This document shows positions 16,319 through 25,217 of a DNA stretch of 64,000 nt, piece after piece. The notes under the pieces were generated by a model, which ran no database searches, was not told where the DNA came from, and saw only the letters and a list, made by a program, of their open reading frames with translations. Numbering within the stretch: the stretch's first letter is position 1; each line of letters starts with the position of its first letter. A program made the position numbers and the translations under genes. The stretch comes from an uncultured Bacteroidales bacterium. GTDB taxonomy: Bacteria > Bacteroidota > Bacteroidia > Bacteroidales > UBA932. The stretch covers positions 1 through 64,000 of the forward strand of contig CAJOCS010000003.1 in the NCBI GenBank assembly GCA_905233655.1, read 5' to 3'.

Positions 16319-19204
16319 TTAGAATCTGAAATAAATGTTGAGCATGTAATTGAATCCCGGCATATAGAAATACTTGGGGTCGAAACGGTAATAACGCTCC
16401 TTGGAAACGGTGTTGTCCACCAGACGGGTCTGTTCGTAACCGCCGGTCTTGACTTCCTTGTTGTTCAGGAGGTTCTTTGCATTGAGCGAGAATCCAAGCT
16501 GATACTTGCGCTGGATGTACCAGCTCTTTCCAACGGAAACGTTCACCAGCCATGCGGGCTTGAACATTTCCTGCCCGGTCATATAGGCAATCTCGGTGTC
16601 GGTGATGTTGTTGTCCAGACCAGCCACCGCGTTGTCGGTGCGGTAGAGCGGGTTCATATCGAGGTAGCTGCGGCCGAAGTATTCGACGTCGGCATCGATG
16701 AACCAGTAGTTGTAATTGTAGGCGAGGCCGAGGCTGGCTGCGGTCTGGGGCGTCGAAGGCACATAGTGCTTCTGGACGGTGCCGTCGAGGAGTTCAGTCT
16801 GCTTCCAGTACGAGACCAGCACGTCGGACATCACCACTTCGGCGCTGTTGTCAACGGTCTGCGTCATGTAGGGATTGGAAGTGTAGACATACTCGCCGAG
16901 TGCGAGGACACCCTGTACGGAGAGGTTCGGGACCAGATAGGTGGGCATCTTGAAACCGAGTTCAATACCCATGTTCCTCTGGTCGATACCGCGGATGGCA
17001 AAGTTGGAGAAGGCGTTCTGGAGGTCGTCATAGGCGCTCATAACCTTGCTCTGGTCCTTGATGGTGGTGTAGTAGGCCGTGGCCCTCACATTGATGCCGT
17101 TGCCGCTGTACTGCCAGTTCACGTCGGTCGAGAAGGTCTTGACGGTGGTGAGGCCGTCCATCATGGTATTGCGGGTACGGGGGCTCAGGAAGGCCTGGTT
17201 GAACTTGGGAGCGTCGGCAAAGTAGCCCACATTGGCATAAACCCTCTGGTTGCCGCCAATCACGTAGTTCACATTGGCCTTGGCTGCATATGTGATGAAT
17301 TTCGCAACCTTGGAACGGCCGTAAGAAGTGGTTACTTCGCCGTCGGGATCGTAGGTGGGTTCGATGGTCTGGCCGTCGACGATGAACTTGTTGCCGTTCT
17401 TGTCAAGTCCGGGGAACAGACCCTTGCGCAGCAGACCGTCCCTCCAGAAGGATTCATAGCCGATGCGTCCGCCGATGTCGGTGCTAAGGTTGCCGAACAC
17501 GAAATGGCCGTTGAGCCAGCCACCCGCGTTGCGGACCTGGGCAAGGTAGTCGTAACCGTATTTGTCGCCCTCGTGAAGGACTTCTGCGGCACCGTTGGCC
17601 ATATAGTAGTCGAGATCGTTCTGAAGCTTGTAGGGCGTGGCAGCGAAGTCACGCTCGGCGAAGTTGTCGGTGTTCAGGAAGTACTGACCGCCGAGGAGGT
17701 CGGCAACCGTCTTGAAGTATTCCGTGCGGTTGATGCGGACGGCAAAGCCGCCGGTGAGGGTGATCATCTCGTTGAGACGTGACTTGAAATTACCTGCGAG
17801 GTTGAAATCCCGCTGGTCTACACGGCGCTCCTCCTGGATGTATTTTGAGCGGCCGTTCTGCATGATGTTCACGCTGTAGAGGCGGTCCCAGTTGATGTGG
17901 GTGAGCTCAGGATAATCCTTCGCATGGGTCCACACCTCGTTCGCCCAACCCCACTTCATGGGATTGTTGCGGTTCATGTCAGTATTGCTGTCCATGAAGT
18001 AGCTGGGAAGATTGCGGTAATAGTCCGGGCGGGGGTCCTGGGCGTCGTACCAGTCAAGGGCGGTGTAGCCGTTGCGGCCGAAGCGGTAGAGGGCTGTGAG
18101 GCTGGCTTCGAACTGGGAGGAAGGAGTGAAATTCCACTTCACGAAAGCGATCGGTTCATTCGTCTTGCGAACACGGGCGTTGCGCACGCGACCGTTCTGG
18201 TAGCCCCAGTTGGAGTTGTACATATTGTCGCCCACCAGGTCGTAGACCTCCTGGGTGGAAGCGTTCTGGGCACCCCTCTCGCCGGGAGTGGCGAAGAAGG
18301 CGAAATTGAGGCTGTTGGCGTCGTTTATCACCTTGTCGGCGGCGAAATAATAGGCCAGCGAGCGGTAATACACACCATCAATCCAGTCGTTTCCGCCGAG
18401 GCGGGCGCTCACGTTCGCCGCAAAGGCCCAGCCGTTGTCCATAAGACCGGTGGCATAGGAGCCCATGACGCGGAGGCGGTAGAGGGAGCTGTTGGTGAGG
18501 ATGCTGCCGCGAAGGCCCTTGCGCATGGCTGCGGCATTGCCGAAGATGTTGGTCACACCGTTGTAGCCGCCGAATGCATAGTCAGAAATCTCGGCTCCGT
18601 TCACCGTTTCCTTGGTGCGCATCGCCTCGTTGAGGCCGCTCCAGAGGGAGAAGGGACCGTATCCCGTGATGGCGTCGTTCATTTTCACGCCGGCAAGCAG
18701 CACATCCTGGCTCTCGGAAGAATATCCGCGGGCGCGGAAACGTACCGAAGAGAAGTTGTAGCCGGCGATGTTGTTGAACACGTCGTTCGAGCCGAAGAGG
18801 ATGGTGGGATTGTCGTTGAATCCGCTGTCGTCCATATCGAAGGCTGCGAAGGAGTCGTCGTCCACTTCGGTCACGCGCTCGGTTGCGGTGAGCGAGAGGG
18901 TGAACATGTTCTTCACATATCCGTCATTCACGGTTACCTGCACCTGCGTCTGCAGGAAATCAGGAGCGTCGATGACCAGGGTGTACATGCCGTCCTCGAG
19001 GCCGTCGATGCGGAAAGTTCCGTCCTCCGCGCTCTCTGCGGTGGCAATCTCGGCCGCACCCTGGAAGAGGGTGAGCTTCGCTTTCTCCACCGGACTGCGG
19101 TCGGTACGGTTCACGACGGTTCCCCTTACGCCGCCGGTGGGCTGGGCCAGCACCAGGACGGACGTGAGTAACGCCGCAAAGGTCAGAATCAGTCGTTTAG
19201 TCAT
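16319..19204 (-). CDS. TonB-dependent outer-membrane receptor with carboxypeptidase-regulatory N-terminal domain
   Basis: A 961-residue receptor. A signal peptide ends near LVLAQ. Residues 25-105 form a CarboxypepD_reg-like beta-sandwich (GGVRGTVVNRTDRSPVEKAKLTLF, FRIDGLEDGMYTLVI). A plug domain follows (NVFNNIAGYNFSSVRFRARGY, GVKMNDAITGYGPFSLW, YGGFN-like GGYNGV), then a beta-barrel ending in aromatic residues (MLNIYFRF), as outer-membrane proteins do. It should import a substrate using TonB energy. There is no SusD gene beside it; the partner candidates are the OB-fold lipoproteins. Upstream by 6 nt is a secreted EEP nuclease and, before that, a DNA/RNA endonuclease, so nucleic-acid fragments are the likeliest cargo. 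Confidence 0.92.
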   Translation of the reverse strand: MTKRLILTFAALLTSVLVLAQPTGGVRGTVVNRTDRSPVEKAKLTLFQGAAEIATAESAEDGTFRIDGLEDGMYTLVIDAPDFLQTQVQVTVNDGYVKNMFTLSLTATERVTEVDDDSFAAFDMDDSGFNDNPTILFGSNDVFNNIAGYNFSSVRFRARGYSSESQDVLLAGVKMNDAITGYGPFSLWSGLNEAMRTKETVNGAEISDYAFGGYNGVTNIFGNAAAMRKGLRGSILTNSSLYRLRVMGSYATGLMDNGWAFAANVSARLGGNDWIDGVYYRSLAYYFAADKVINDANSLNFAFFATPGERGAQNASTQEVYDLVGDNMYNSNWGYQNGRVRNARVRKTNEPIAFVKWNFTPSSQFEASLTALYRFGRNGYTALDWYDAQDPRPDYYRNLPSYFMDSNTDMNRNNPMKWGWANEVWTHAKDYPELTHINWDRLYSVNIMQNGRSKYIQEERRVDQRDFNLAGNFKSRLNEMITLTGGFAVRINRTEYFKTVADLLGGQYFLNTDNFAERDFAATPYKLQNDLDYYMANGAAEVLHEGDKYGYDYLAQVRNAGGWLNGHFVFGNLSTDIGGRIGYESFWRDGLLRKGLFPGLDKNGNKFIVDGQTIEPTYDPDGEVTTSYGRSKVAKFITYAAKANVNYVIGGNQRVYANVGYFADAPKFNQAFLSPRTRNTMMDGLTTVKTFSTDVNWQYSGNGINVRATAYYTTIKDQSKVMSAYDDLQNAFSNFAIRGIDQRNMGIELGFKMPTYLVPNLSVQGVLALGEYVYTSNPYMTQTVDNSAEVVMSDVLVSYWKQTELLDGTVQKHYVPSTPQTAASLGLAYNYNYWFIDADVEYFGRSYLDMNPLYRTDNAVAGLDNNITDTEIAYMTGQEMFKPAWLVNVSVGKSWYIQRKYQLGFSLNAKNLLNNKEVKTGGYEQTRLVDNTVSKERYYRFDPKYFYMPGFNYMLNIYFRF

Positions 19205-19210
19205 GGCAGC

Positions 19211-20290
19211 TTATTTTTTTATTACGATATACGTGGGATAGTGGTCGGAATAGCCGCCTACGAACGCACCGTTGGAGAAAGTGCGGAAAGGCGTGCCTTT
19301 GTACTGACCGCTCTGGTTGGTCATGAAGGGCTTCACGAACACGCGGCCGTAGTATTTACGCTTGGTGATGCGCTGAATCTGGAAGGTGCCTTCCGCTGCG
19401 TGGGCAAGATTGTCGTTCACCAGGATGCAGTCGTAGATATTGCGCTCTCCACGGTAATAGAGGGTGCTGTATCCATTGTCTAGCATGCTCCAGAAAGGAG
19501 AGAAGAAGTCGGTGGGAGTAACGTCGTCGATATTCCTGCGGCCGTGCATGTAGACCGCCATGGAATCGTCGAAGGGATTGTCGTTCATGTCGCCCATGAT
19601 GACGCACTTTATTCCGGGATAGCGCTGCATCATCTGCATCGCGTGGTTGTAAACGATTTCACCGCCGCGGGCACGGGTGTCCTGTCCCTTGCCGCCAAGA
19701 CGGGAAGGAAGGTGGCACACATAGAAGGCGAAATGCTCTCCGTCGATGATGCCGTGGACCATGAGGATGTCGCGGGTGCGGAAATTGGCCTGTTCCTCCT
19801 CGTTCATGGAGAACACGATATCGGAAGGGCTGAAGGTGAAGGGAATGGATTCACTTCCCACCAGCTGCATCATGGAAGGGTCGTAGAGCAGTGCCACATC
19901 CACGCCTCGGCGGTCCGGACCGTCGTAGTGGACTATCTGGTAGTTGGCATCGGCAATCGAGGGCTGGGCCACCAGATCTTCAAGGACGTGGCGGTTTTCA
20001 ACCTCGGAAACGCCAAGGACAGTATGCCATACACCGTTGTCGTTGTGCATCTCGGCAATGACACGGGCCATATTGCGGAGCTTTTTCTGATACTTCTCTT
20101 CGGTCCACTGGTTGGCGCCGTCGGGGAGATACTCGTAGTCGTTCTTCCCGTCGTCGTGGTAGGTGTCGAAGAGGTTCTCCAGGTTGTAGAAACCAATCAC
20201 ATGGCTGTGATGCCGCTTCGCCTGGGCCTGTACGGGCAGCAGCGCCGCAAACAGGGCGGCGAGCATGATGGAATACAGTATTTTTTTCAT
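19211..20290 (-). CDS. Secreted endonuclease/exonuclease/phosphatase family protein
   Basis: A 359-residue EEP-fold enzyme with a type I signal peptide (ending near VQAQA). Motifs are intact: HVIGFYNLENLFDT, LGVSEVENRHVLEDL (metal Glu), CVIMGDMNDNPFDD (Asp/Asn) and the C-terminal GGYSDHYPTYI (His). This form is typical of Bacteroidota extracellular nuclease-like proteins. It probably degrades DNA or RNA, or hydrolyses another phosphodiester, in the periplasm or outside. It lies between a BACON-endonuclease gene and the TonB receptor gene, with gaps of 21 and 6 nt, and is surely co-transcribed. Preference for nucleic acid is inferred from family and context. Confidence 0.88.
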   Translation of the reverse strand: MKKILYSIMLAALFAALLPVQAQAKRHHSHVIGFYNLENLFDTYHDDGKNDYEYLPDGANQWTEEKYQKKLRNMARVIAEMHNDNGVWHTVLGVSEVENRHVLEDLVAQPSIADANYQIVHYDGPDRRGVDVALLYDPSMMQLVGSESIPFTFSPSDIVFSMNEEEQANFRTRDILMVHGIIDGEHFAFYVCHLPSRLGGKGQDTRARGGEIVYNHAMQMMQRYPGIKCVIMGDMNDNPFDDSMAVYMHGRRNIDDVTPTDFFSPFWSMLDNGYSTLYYRGERNIYDCILVNDNLAHAAEGTFQIQRITKRKYYGRVFVKPFMTNQSGQYKGTPFRTFSNGAFVGGYSDHYPTYIVIKK

Positions 20291-20311
20291 AGGAATCTGG
20301 TTATTATCGCG

Positions 20312-21499
20312 TTATTTCCACCATTTGGACGGAGCTGCGGCCTCGATGGCATCGGCCGATTCCTTTCCCACATAATCTGCAAGATGGGGGAAGAAATCTA
20401 TTCCGGTGGTCTGTTCGAGCTCGTCCACGGACATGATATAGTCAAGGAAGTCCCCATCGTGTATGGATTTGTCGTGGGGAAGGAGGTAGGCCGCCGCCAT
20501 GAAGCCTCTGGTGGCATAAGTGGATGTTCCACGGAAGAGCAGGGCCTTGAAATAATGGGTGGGAATCTTCACGGCAAAGCCCGAAGAAGTCCCGGACGTA
20601 CGGGTGGAATTCTTGTAAAGACAACCCGTAACGACATAAAGAGTGTCGGAAAGGGCGGCATAACTGCGCACCCTGCCTTCGAGGTTCCCCCAGATTTCGC
20701 CGTTGAAGTCGTAGTCCTGTGGCGTCATGTTGGTGGGGACGAAGGTGGAGGCGTTTGCCGCATAAGTTGCAAGGCGGTCGGCCGACGGCAACTGGTGGCC
20801 GCGCGTCCATCCCCCGCCGTAGGAGCCGTTGCTTATGTTCGGCTGGATGCTGGTGGGCAGGAGGGGGTCGTAACCCCAGGCGTTGGAACGCGAACCGCTG
20901 CCCTTGAGGGAGTTGTTGAGAGGGTATGCGACCCAGAGGGAGAGGTGCTCGCTGTAGTCCCAGTAGCAGGACCAGTTGCGCACGCCGCTCTGGGCTTTGG
21001 AAACGTATTTGCCGCCATCCATGGCATGGACAAGGACTTCGAGGCCGTCGCCCGCGACGGTGGCGGGAAGCTCGAGCCAGTCCATGGGGGCCACATCGAA
21101 ACCATACTGTCCGCCGCCGGGATTCACAGAACCTCCCTCTCCGGCCTGCTGTACGGTCTTGCGGACGGTGACCCCGTTCTTGGGGACAAGGACAAGTGTC
21201 AGGCTGCGGGACTCCTCACCCTCGTTGCTTTCGAAGCGGAGCCTCACGTCTCCTTTTGAACCAGTGCCCGAAGAGGGTTCCACGCTGGCCCAGGCCGATG
21301 CGCCGCCCTCGAACTCCACCGAGAGAGTCCATTCGTACTTCGCAGTCACAGAAACGAAAGTACTGCCGCCCTCCGCGGGGAGAGTGGACACCTTCAGGCC
21401 GATGGCTGTCGCGGAATCAAACTCCGCCTCGGGGGTTTTGGTGCATGCGGCCGCAATGGTTGCGGCAAGAAGCAGCAAAAGAACTCTTTTCCCTGACAT
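20312..21499 (-). CDS. BACON-domain DNA/RNA non-specific endonuclease, lipoprotein
   Basis: A 395-residue lipoprotein (TIAAAC signal, Cys19). Residues about 35-115 form a BACON beta-sandwich (LKVSTLPAEGGSTFVSVTAKYEWTLSV), usually an adhesion or spacer module. From about residue 130 to the end it is a NUC1-type DNA/RNA endonuclease: WTRGHQLPSADR carries the catalytic His, and TNMTPQDYDFNGEIWGNLE the Mg-binding Asn. The classic DRGH reads TRGH here. The ATG at 21499 gives the signal peptide; the frame runs 72 nt further upstream without cause. The protein probably sits on the surface and cuts long nucleic acids before uptake. Confidence 0.9.
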   Translation of the reverse strand: MSGKRVLLLLLAATIAAACTKTPEAEFDSATAIGLKVSTLPAEGGSTFVSVTAKYEWTLSVEFEGGASAWASVEPSSGTGSKGDVRLRFESNEGEESRSLTLVLVPKNGVTVRKTVQQAGEGGSVNPGGGQYGFDVAPMDWLELPATVAGDGLEVLVHAMDGGKYVSKAQSGVRNWSCYWDYSEHLSLWVAYPLNNSLKGSGSRSNAWGYDPLLPTSIQPNISNGSYGGGWTRGHQLPSADRLATYAANASTFVPTNMTPQDYDFNGEIWGNLEGRVRSYAALSDTLYVVTGCLYKNSTRTSGTSSGFAVKIPTHYFKALLFRGTSTYATRGFMAAAYLLPHDKSIHDGDFLDYIMSVDELEQTTGIDFFPHLADYVGKESADAIEAAAPSKWWK

Positions 21500-21519
21500 T
21501 GTCTTTTTAATCGATAAAA

Positions 21520-21560
21520 CCCGAAAAGGGTGTCCGGCCGGAGCCGGACATCCCTTCGGG
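21520..21560 (-). terminator. Strong hairpin between the OB-fold lipoprotein and the endonuclease genes
   Basis: On the minus strand, a long hairpin built from CCCGAA...TGTCCGGC and GCCGGACA...TTCGGG arms is followed by TTTT. It lies 19 nt past the OB-fold lipoprotein stop and 21 nt before the endonuclease start. It can act as a full or partial terminator, leaving the lipoprotein mRNA more abundant than the downstream genes, as in many sus-type operons. Confidence 0.65.
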
Positions 21561-21578
21561 ATTAAAAACAAACTGACG

Positions 21579-24107
21579 CTACTTTACGACAATGGTCATC
21601 TTGGTCACGCGGACCTGGCCATTGGTGGCCGTGCCGGAGTTGCCCACAGCGAACGTGGTGCACTGGGCGACAGACTGGCCGGATTGCACAACCGAACCGT
21701 CAGAGGCGAGGAGTACACCGGTATTCTGGCTGGCATATTCAACTGTTACGGAGACAATCTGCTTGTCGGCACAGGTGAAGCTCAGTGTTGCATTTTCGGA
21801 CTGATACAGACGCCACTGGTTTCCGGAAGTATAGTACTTGCCGCTGTTGCCACCACCGGTAACGGTAGCTGTCACGCCGTCTACGGTAACAGTCTTGTAC
21901 TGCTTGCTGTTTTCCCAGCCGTTAGCGGTAGCAACCGTTGCAATATCGATTACAACCTCGGTCTCGTCTCCTGCCTGGCTCATGTCGCGGGCTTCGAAGA
22001 AGCTCTGCTCGGGGTCGTTGGAGACGATGGGATTAACGTCAGAGCCATACATATTGATGGCGAAGTAATACTTGGTACCAGGCACAAGATCCTCATACCA
22101 TCCGGCGCCGTCAGCGCTGCCGGGATAGGTATCGATAGAAGTGGCGTCGGGAGCCAGGCGGCCCATTGCGGCATACACCACACCGTCTTCGGCCTCATCG
22201 CTTACACGATAGAGCGTCCAGGCATAGTAGACGATGTTCTCCGCACTCACATTCGTAGTCCAGGAAGCGGTGAAACCGTTCTCGGTCTGCCTGATGGAAG
22301 TGACATTGAGAACCGGAGCTGGATCGCCGCCGTCGGTTACGCCGTTAAGGCTGTAGATATAGGCCTCCTTGCTGGCGGTCTCGGGGGTACCGTTGTAGTT
22401 TGTGAGCTTGCCGCAGATGATCACCTCGTCGCCCACTTTGACCTGGGTGTCGCCCTCGGCCCATGCACGGTTGTTCAGGTAAAGCACGGCGTAAACCTGG
22501 AACTGGGTGGTTCCGCTGGCCTCTCCGCTTTCGGAGATGTTGAAGGTGGCGGTGCCGTGCTCGGCATCGAAGGTGTACTTCACGGAAGAAATCTTACCCT
22601 TCACATATACGTCGTTCGGGGTCTTTGCGCCCTTATCAAGTGAGGAAGCCAGATCCAGGGCAGCCTTCGGGTTGTAAGGATTGGCGAGGGTGCCGTCGCC
22701 CTTGGGCTCGTCCTGAGGAGCGGGAGTGCCGCCTTCGCAGGAAATTATGATAGCCTGGACGATTTCGGGCTGCTGGGTGCCGTCCGTCTTCTTGTAAAGC
22801 TGGTATTTACCGGCGAGAACAATCGTTGCGCCGTCGTTGATCTTGTTTACCCAGTCGGTCTTGTTGGCTACGCTGTAGACGTAGATGGTGCCGGTGGCGT
22901 CGGTGAGATCGAAGCTGCAGTACTGGGAATTGAAATTGGAAACGGTACCGGTGAGCTTGTAGTAGTTCTGCTCGTCGCCCTTGGCGATAAGATCCGCAAC
23001 AGTGATTGCGGGCGCGGCGTTCGGGTCGACTTCCTCGCCGCCTTCGCAGGAGAGGATAACCGCGTTCACAACCTCGTGCTGCTGGTTCTTCTCATAATAT
23101 GCATACTTACCGGCGAGGGTGACGGTTGCACCGTCCTTGATCTTGGAGGACCAGTCGGCACTGTTGTCCACGCTGTAGACGTAGATGGTGCCGGAGTCGT
23201 CGGTGAGGTCGAAGCTGCAGTACTGGGAGTTGAACCTGGAGACCTTACCGGTGAGCTTGTAGTAATTGTTCTTGTCGGCCGCAGAAATGAATTCGGCAAC
23301 GGTCTTTGCAGGGACCTTCGAGTAGTCGATTTCCTCTCCGCCGGTAGCCACGGTCTTGCCGTTGAGGGAATAGAGGTATGAACCCTTCTGGACAGTCTCG
23401 GGGGTATTGCCCTTGAAGTTCATGAGTTCGCCGTAAATGACCACGACGTCGCCGGGATTGATCTGCTCGTTGCCGTTCTGCCACTTCTTGTTCTCGAGGT
23501 AGAGCACGCGGTAGCAGGTTAACTGGGCGCCATCGGCGGAGCCGTCGTCGGAAATGACGAATTCGGCGTTGCCGTACTCTGTGGAATAGGCTTCCTTGAT
23601 GGAAACGATCTTACCCTTCACATAATAGGGACCAACCTTTTCGTAATTGGTGTTGTCCGTGTAGGAGAGGTTCTTCACCGCATCGCATGCCTGTTCGACG
23701 GAGAAGGGGCTGTCCTTGGAGCCGTCTCCTTCCTCGACGACATAAGGGCCGAGCTCACCCAGCTGCTTGACGGTGAGAGGGGCCTTCATCATGCCGATGG
23801 AAATCTCGATGACTGCCTGACGGTCGTTGCCGGGGTTTGCGGCCACCGAAACCGTGAGCGTCTGTTCCTTGGAGCTGGCCTGCCCTTCCGTTGCGCTCAT
23901 GGCGATCCATTCGGGAAGTTCTCCGACGATGAACCAGTCGCGGGTGGCGACGAAGGTTACCGTTTTGCTGTCCTCACCCTTGTCGAGAGTGATTACAGCG
24001 TCGGTGATGGAAATCCTTGCACCACCGAGGTCCTCCTCCTTGTCATCACATGAAAAGAGGGCTGCCAGAGCGGCAACTGAGAGGACGAAAAAGTGTCTGA
24101 GTTTCAT
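21579..24107 (-). CDS. BACON / multi-OB-fold surface lipoprotein
   Basis: An 842-residue lipoprotein (ALFSC signal, Cys20). Domain order as seen: BACON (about 30-118); four OB-fold-like units of two types, A (about 125-250), B (about 265-360), B (about 365-465) and A (about 475-595); an Fn3-like segment (about 605-700); and a C-terminal beta-domain (GKYYTSGNQWRLYQ). Type-B units share YYKLTG, FNSQYCSFDLTD and GTIYVYSV. OB-folds often bind nucleic acids or sugars, and similar units occur with YhcR-type nucleases. It heads the operon and probably captures substrate at the surface. The binding partner is inferred from the nuclease genes behind it. Confidence 0.8.
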   Translation of the reverse strand: MKLRHFFVLSVAALAALFSCDDKEEDLGGARISITDAVITLDKGEDSKTVTFVATRDWFIVGELPEWIAMSATEGQASSKEQTLTVSVAANPGNDRQAVIEISIGMMKAPLTVKQLGELGPYVVEEGDGSKDSPFSVEQACDAVKNLSYTDNTNYEKVGPYYVKGKIVSIKEAYSTEYGNAEFVISDDGSADGAQLTCYRVLYLENKKWQNGNEQINPGDVVVIYGELMNFKGNTPETVQKGSYLYSLNGKTVATGGEEIDYSKVPAKTVAEFISAADKNNYYKLTGKVSRFNSQYCSFDLTDDSGTIYVYSVDNSADWSSKIKDGATVTLAGKYAYYEKNQQHEVVNAVILSCEGGEEVDPNAAPAITVADLIAKGDEQNYYKLTGTVSNFNSQYCSFDLTDATGTIYVYSVANKTDWVNKINDGATIVLAGKYQLYKKTDGTQQPEIVQAIIISCEGGTPAPQDEPKGDGTLANPYNPKAALDLASSLDKGAKTPNDVYVKGKISSVKYTFDAEHGTATFNISESGEASGTTQFQVYAVLYLNNRAWAEGDTQVKVGDEVIICGKLTNYNGTPETASKEAYIYSLNGVTDGGDPAPVLNVTSIRQTENGFTASWTTNVSAENIVYYAWTLYRVSDEAEDGVVYAAMGRLAPDATSIDTYPGSADGAGWYEDLVPGTKYYFAINMYGSDVNPIVSNDPEQSFFEARDMSQAGDETEVVIDIATVATANGWENSKQYKTVTVDGVTATVTGGGNSGKYYTSGNQWRLYQSENATLSFTCADKQIVSVTVEYASQNTGVLLASDGSVVQSGQSVAQCTTFAVGNSGTATNGQVRVTKMTIVVK
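22780..23270 (-). repeat. Tandem duplication of the type-B OB-fold coding unit
   Basis: Two copies of about 300 bp lie head to tail inside the lipoprotein gene. Blocks starting at 22877 and 23177 are nearly identical for about 85 bp (encoding GTIYVYSV, CSFDLTD and YYKLTG). This indicates recent domain duplication rather than a mobile repeat. Confidence 0.75.
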
Positions 24108-24159
24108 TTGTTATTGGTTTTTTGATGTTTGTTCTGCGGCTTACGTTCAGTACGTCTTA

Positions 24160-24190
24160 CAAATATAAGCTAAATCTTTAGATTTACAAA
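24160..24190 (-). promoter_or_regulatory. Promoter of the nuclease/receptor operon with a palindrome filling the spacer
   Basis: On the minus strand: TTTG (24187-24190), a 19-nt spacer, and TATATTTG (24160-24167), a full match to the Bacteroidota sigma consensus. The spacer holds TAAATCT-TT-AGATTTA (24171-24186), 7-bp perfect arms, a candidate operator. The 5' leader to the ATG at 24107 is about 45 nt. Confidence 0.7.
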
Positions 24191-24193
24191 AGG

Positions 24194-25165
24194 CTACATT
24201 CCCAGCTTGACCATGTTGTGAACGGTACGGAGGAACTCCCACACGCGATGTTCATACTCCTCGGGATACTTTGCGTATGCGTTGGCATGGACGGCGCCCT
24301 CGGCAACCCACTTTTCTTTGTAGCCGTTAACCTTTGCGTCGTAGTTGAGCTGCAGGTGCGAGAAGGGTACGAAATCGTCGGCATCGCCGTGGATGAACAG
24401 CATGGGGCGGTCGCAGTTCTGCAACTGCGCCATGGATGAAGCCTCCCAGAATCCCCAGCCATATTTTTTCTTTGTGACAAGGCTGGCGCTCTGGAGCACA
24501 TCCGGAGGAACCATCGCGAAGCTCTGCTTGCGGTTGTTGTTGAACTGCATCACTACCGAGGCATAGCCGCAGTCTTCCACGAAGCAGCGGACATACTCGG
24601 GCAAGGGCTCGCCGCTGGTCATCATGACGGCGGCGGCGCCCATGGATACTCCGTGAAGCACCATGAAGTCGTCCTGGAAGATGCCGTGCGCGACGTCAAT
24701 CCATTTCACGAGGTCGTGACGGTCGTTCCATCCCATCTGGATGTGGTCGCCCTCGGAATATCCGTGATACTGCAGGTCCGGGAACAGGACGTTGTAGTTG
24801 AACTTGTCGCGGTACATGCGCACGAGATAGAGGAAAACCAGGTGGTTGTCGCCGTAGCCGTGAACCACGATGGCGGTTCCGTTGGCACGAGCAGGGTCTG
24901 CCGCAGGGACATAGCAGGCATGCACCCTGAAATTGCGGTAACCCATGATTGTGGTATCCTTCAGGGTTCCGAGAGCCCTGAGGCTGTCGTACCATGCGGT
25001 GCTTCCGGGCAGTAGGGAATCGGCCTTGTGTCGGGTGCGGGCGATGTCGTCCACGCCGTGGGGCTCCGGCGTCAGTGCGTAATTGGACATGAATTTGCCT
25101 GCCAAGCAACTGTCTATTGCGAAGGCCAGCACCAATAAAACCGTGATTTTGAGAAGATTCTTCAT
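24194..25165 (-). CDS. Alpha/beta hydrolase, exported
   Basis: A 323-residue alpha/beta-hydrolase-fold protein with an N-terminal signal (possible lipobox IDSC). The fold landmarks are VVHGYGDNH (oxyanion region), LHGVSMGAAA (nucleophile Ser in GxSxG), IHGDADDFVPF (Asp) and the late AVHANAYAKYP (His). Closest by eye to the serine-aminopeptidase/BEM46-like hydrolases annotated in Bacteroidota as alpha/beta hydrolases; substrate unknown. It faces away from glpA with a divergent promoter region, and lies beyond the promoter of the nuclease operon, so it is probably a single-gene unit. No terminator is obvious after its stop. Confidence 0.85.
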   Translation of the reverse strand: MKNLLKITVLLVLAFAIDSCLAGKFMSNYALTPEPHGVDDIARTRHKADSLLPGSTAWYDSLRALGTLKDTTIMGYRNFRVHACYVPAADPARANGTAIVVHGYGDNHLVFLYLVRMYRDKFNYNVLFPDLQYHGYSEGDHIQMGWNDRHDLVKWIDVAHGIFQDDFMVLHGVSMGAAAVMMTSGEPLPEYVRCFVEDCGYASVVMQFNNNRKQSFAMVPPDVLQSASLVTKKKYGWGFWEASSMAQLQNCDRPMLFIHGDADDFVPFSHLQLNYDAKVNGYKEKWVAEGAVHANAYAKYPEEYEHRVWEFLRTVHNMVKLGM

Positions 25166-25217
25166 TTGAGTTTTCAGTGTTATTCCGTTATTGTGATATT
25201 GTCTTCTTTACAAAAAG

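Noticed and set aside
16319-19204. Classic SusC/SusD pair
   Set aside because: No SusD-type TPR lipoprotein is adjacent; the neighbouring lipoprotein is of the DUF5689/OB-fold type.
22780-23270. CRISPR-like or mobile repeat array
   Set aside because: The repeats are in frame, encode OB-fold domains and lack unique spacers.
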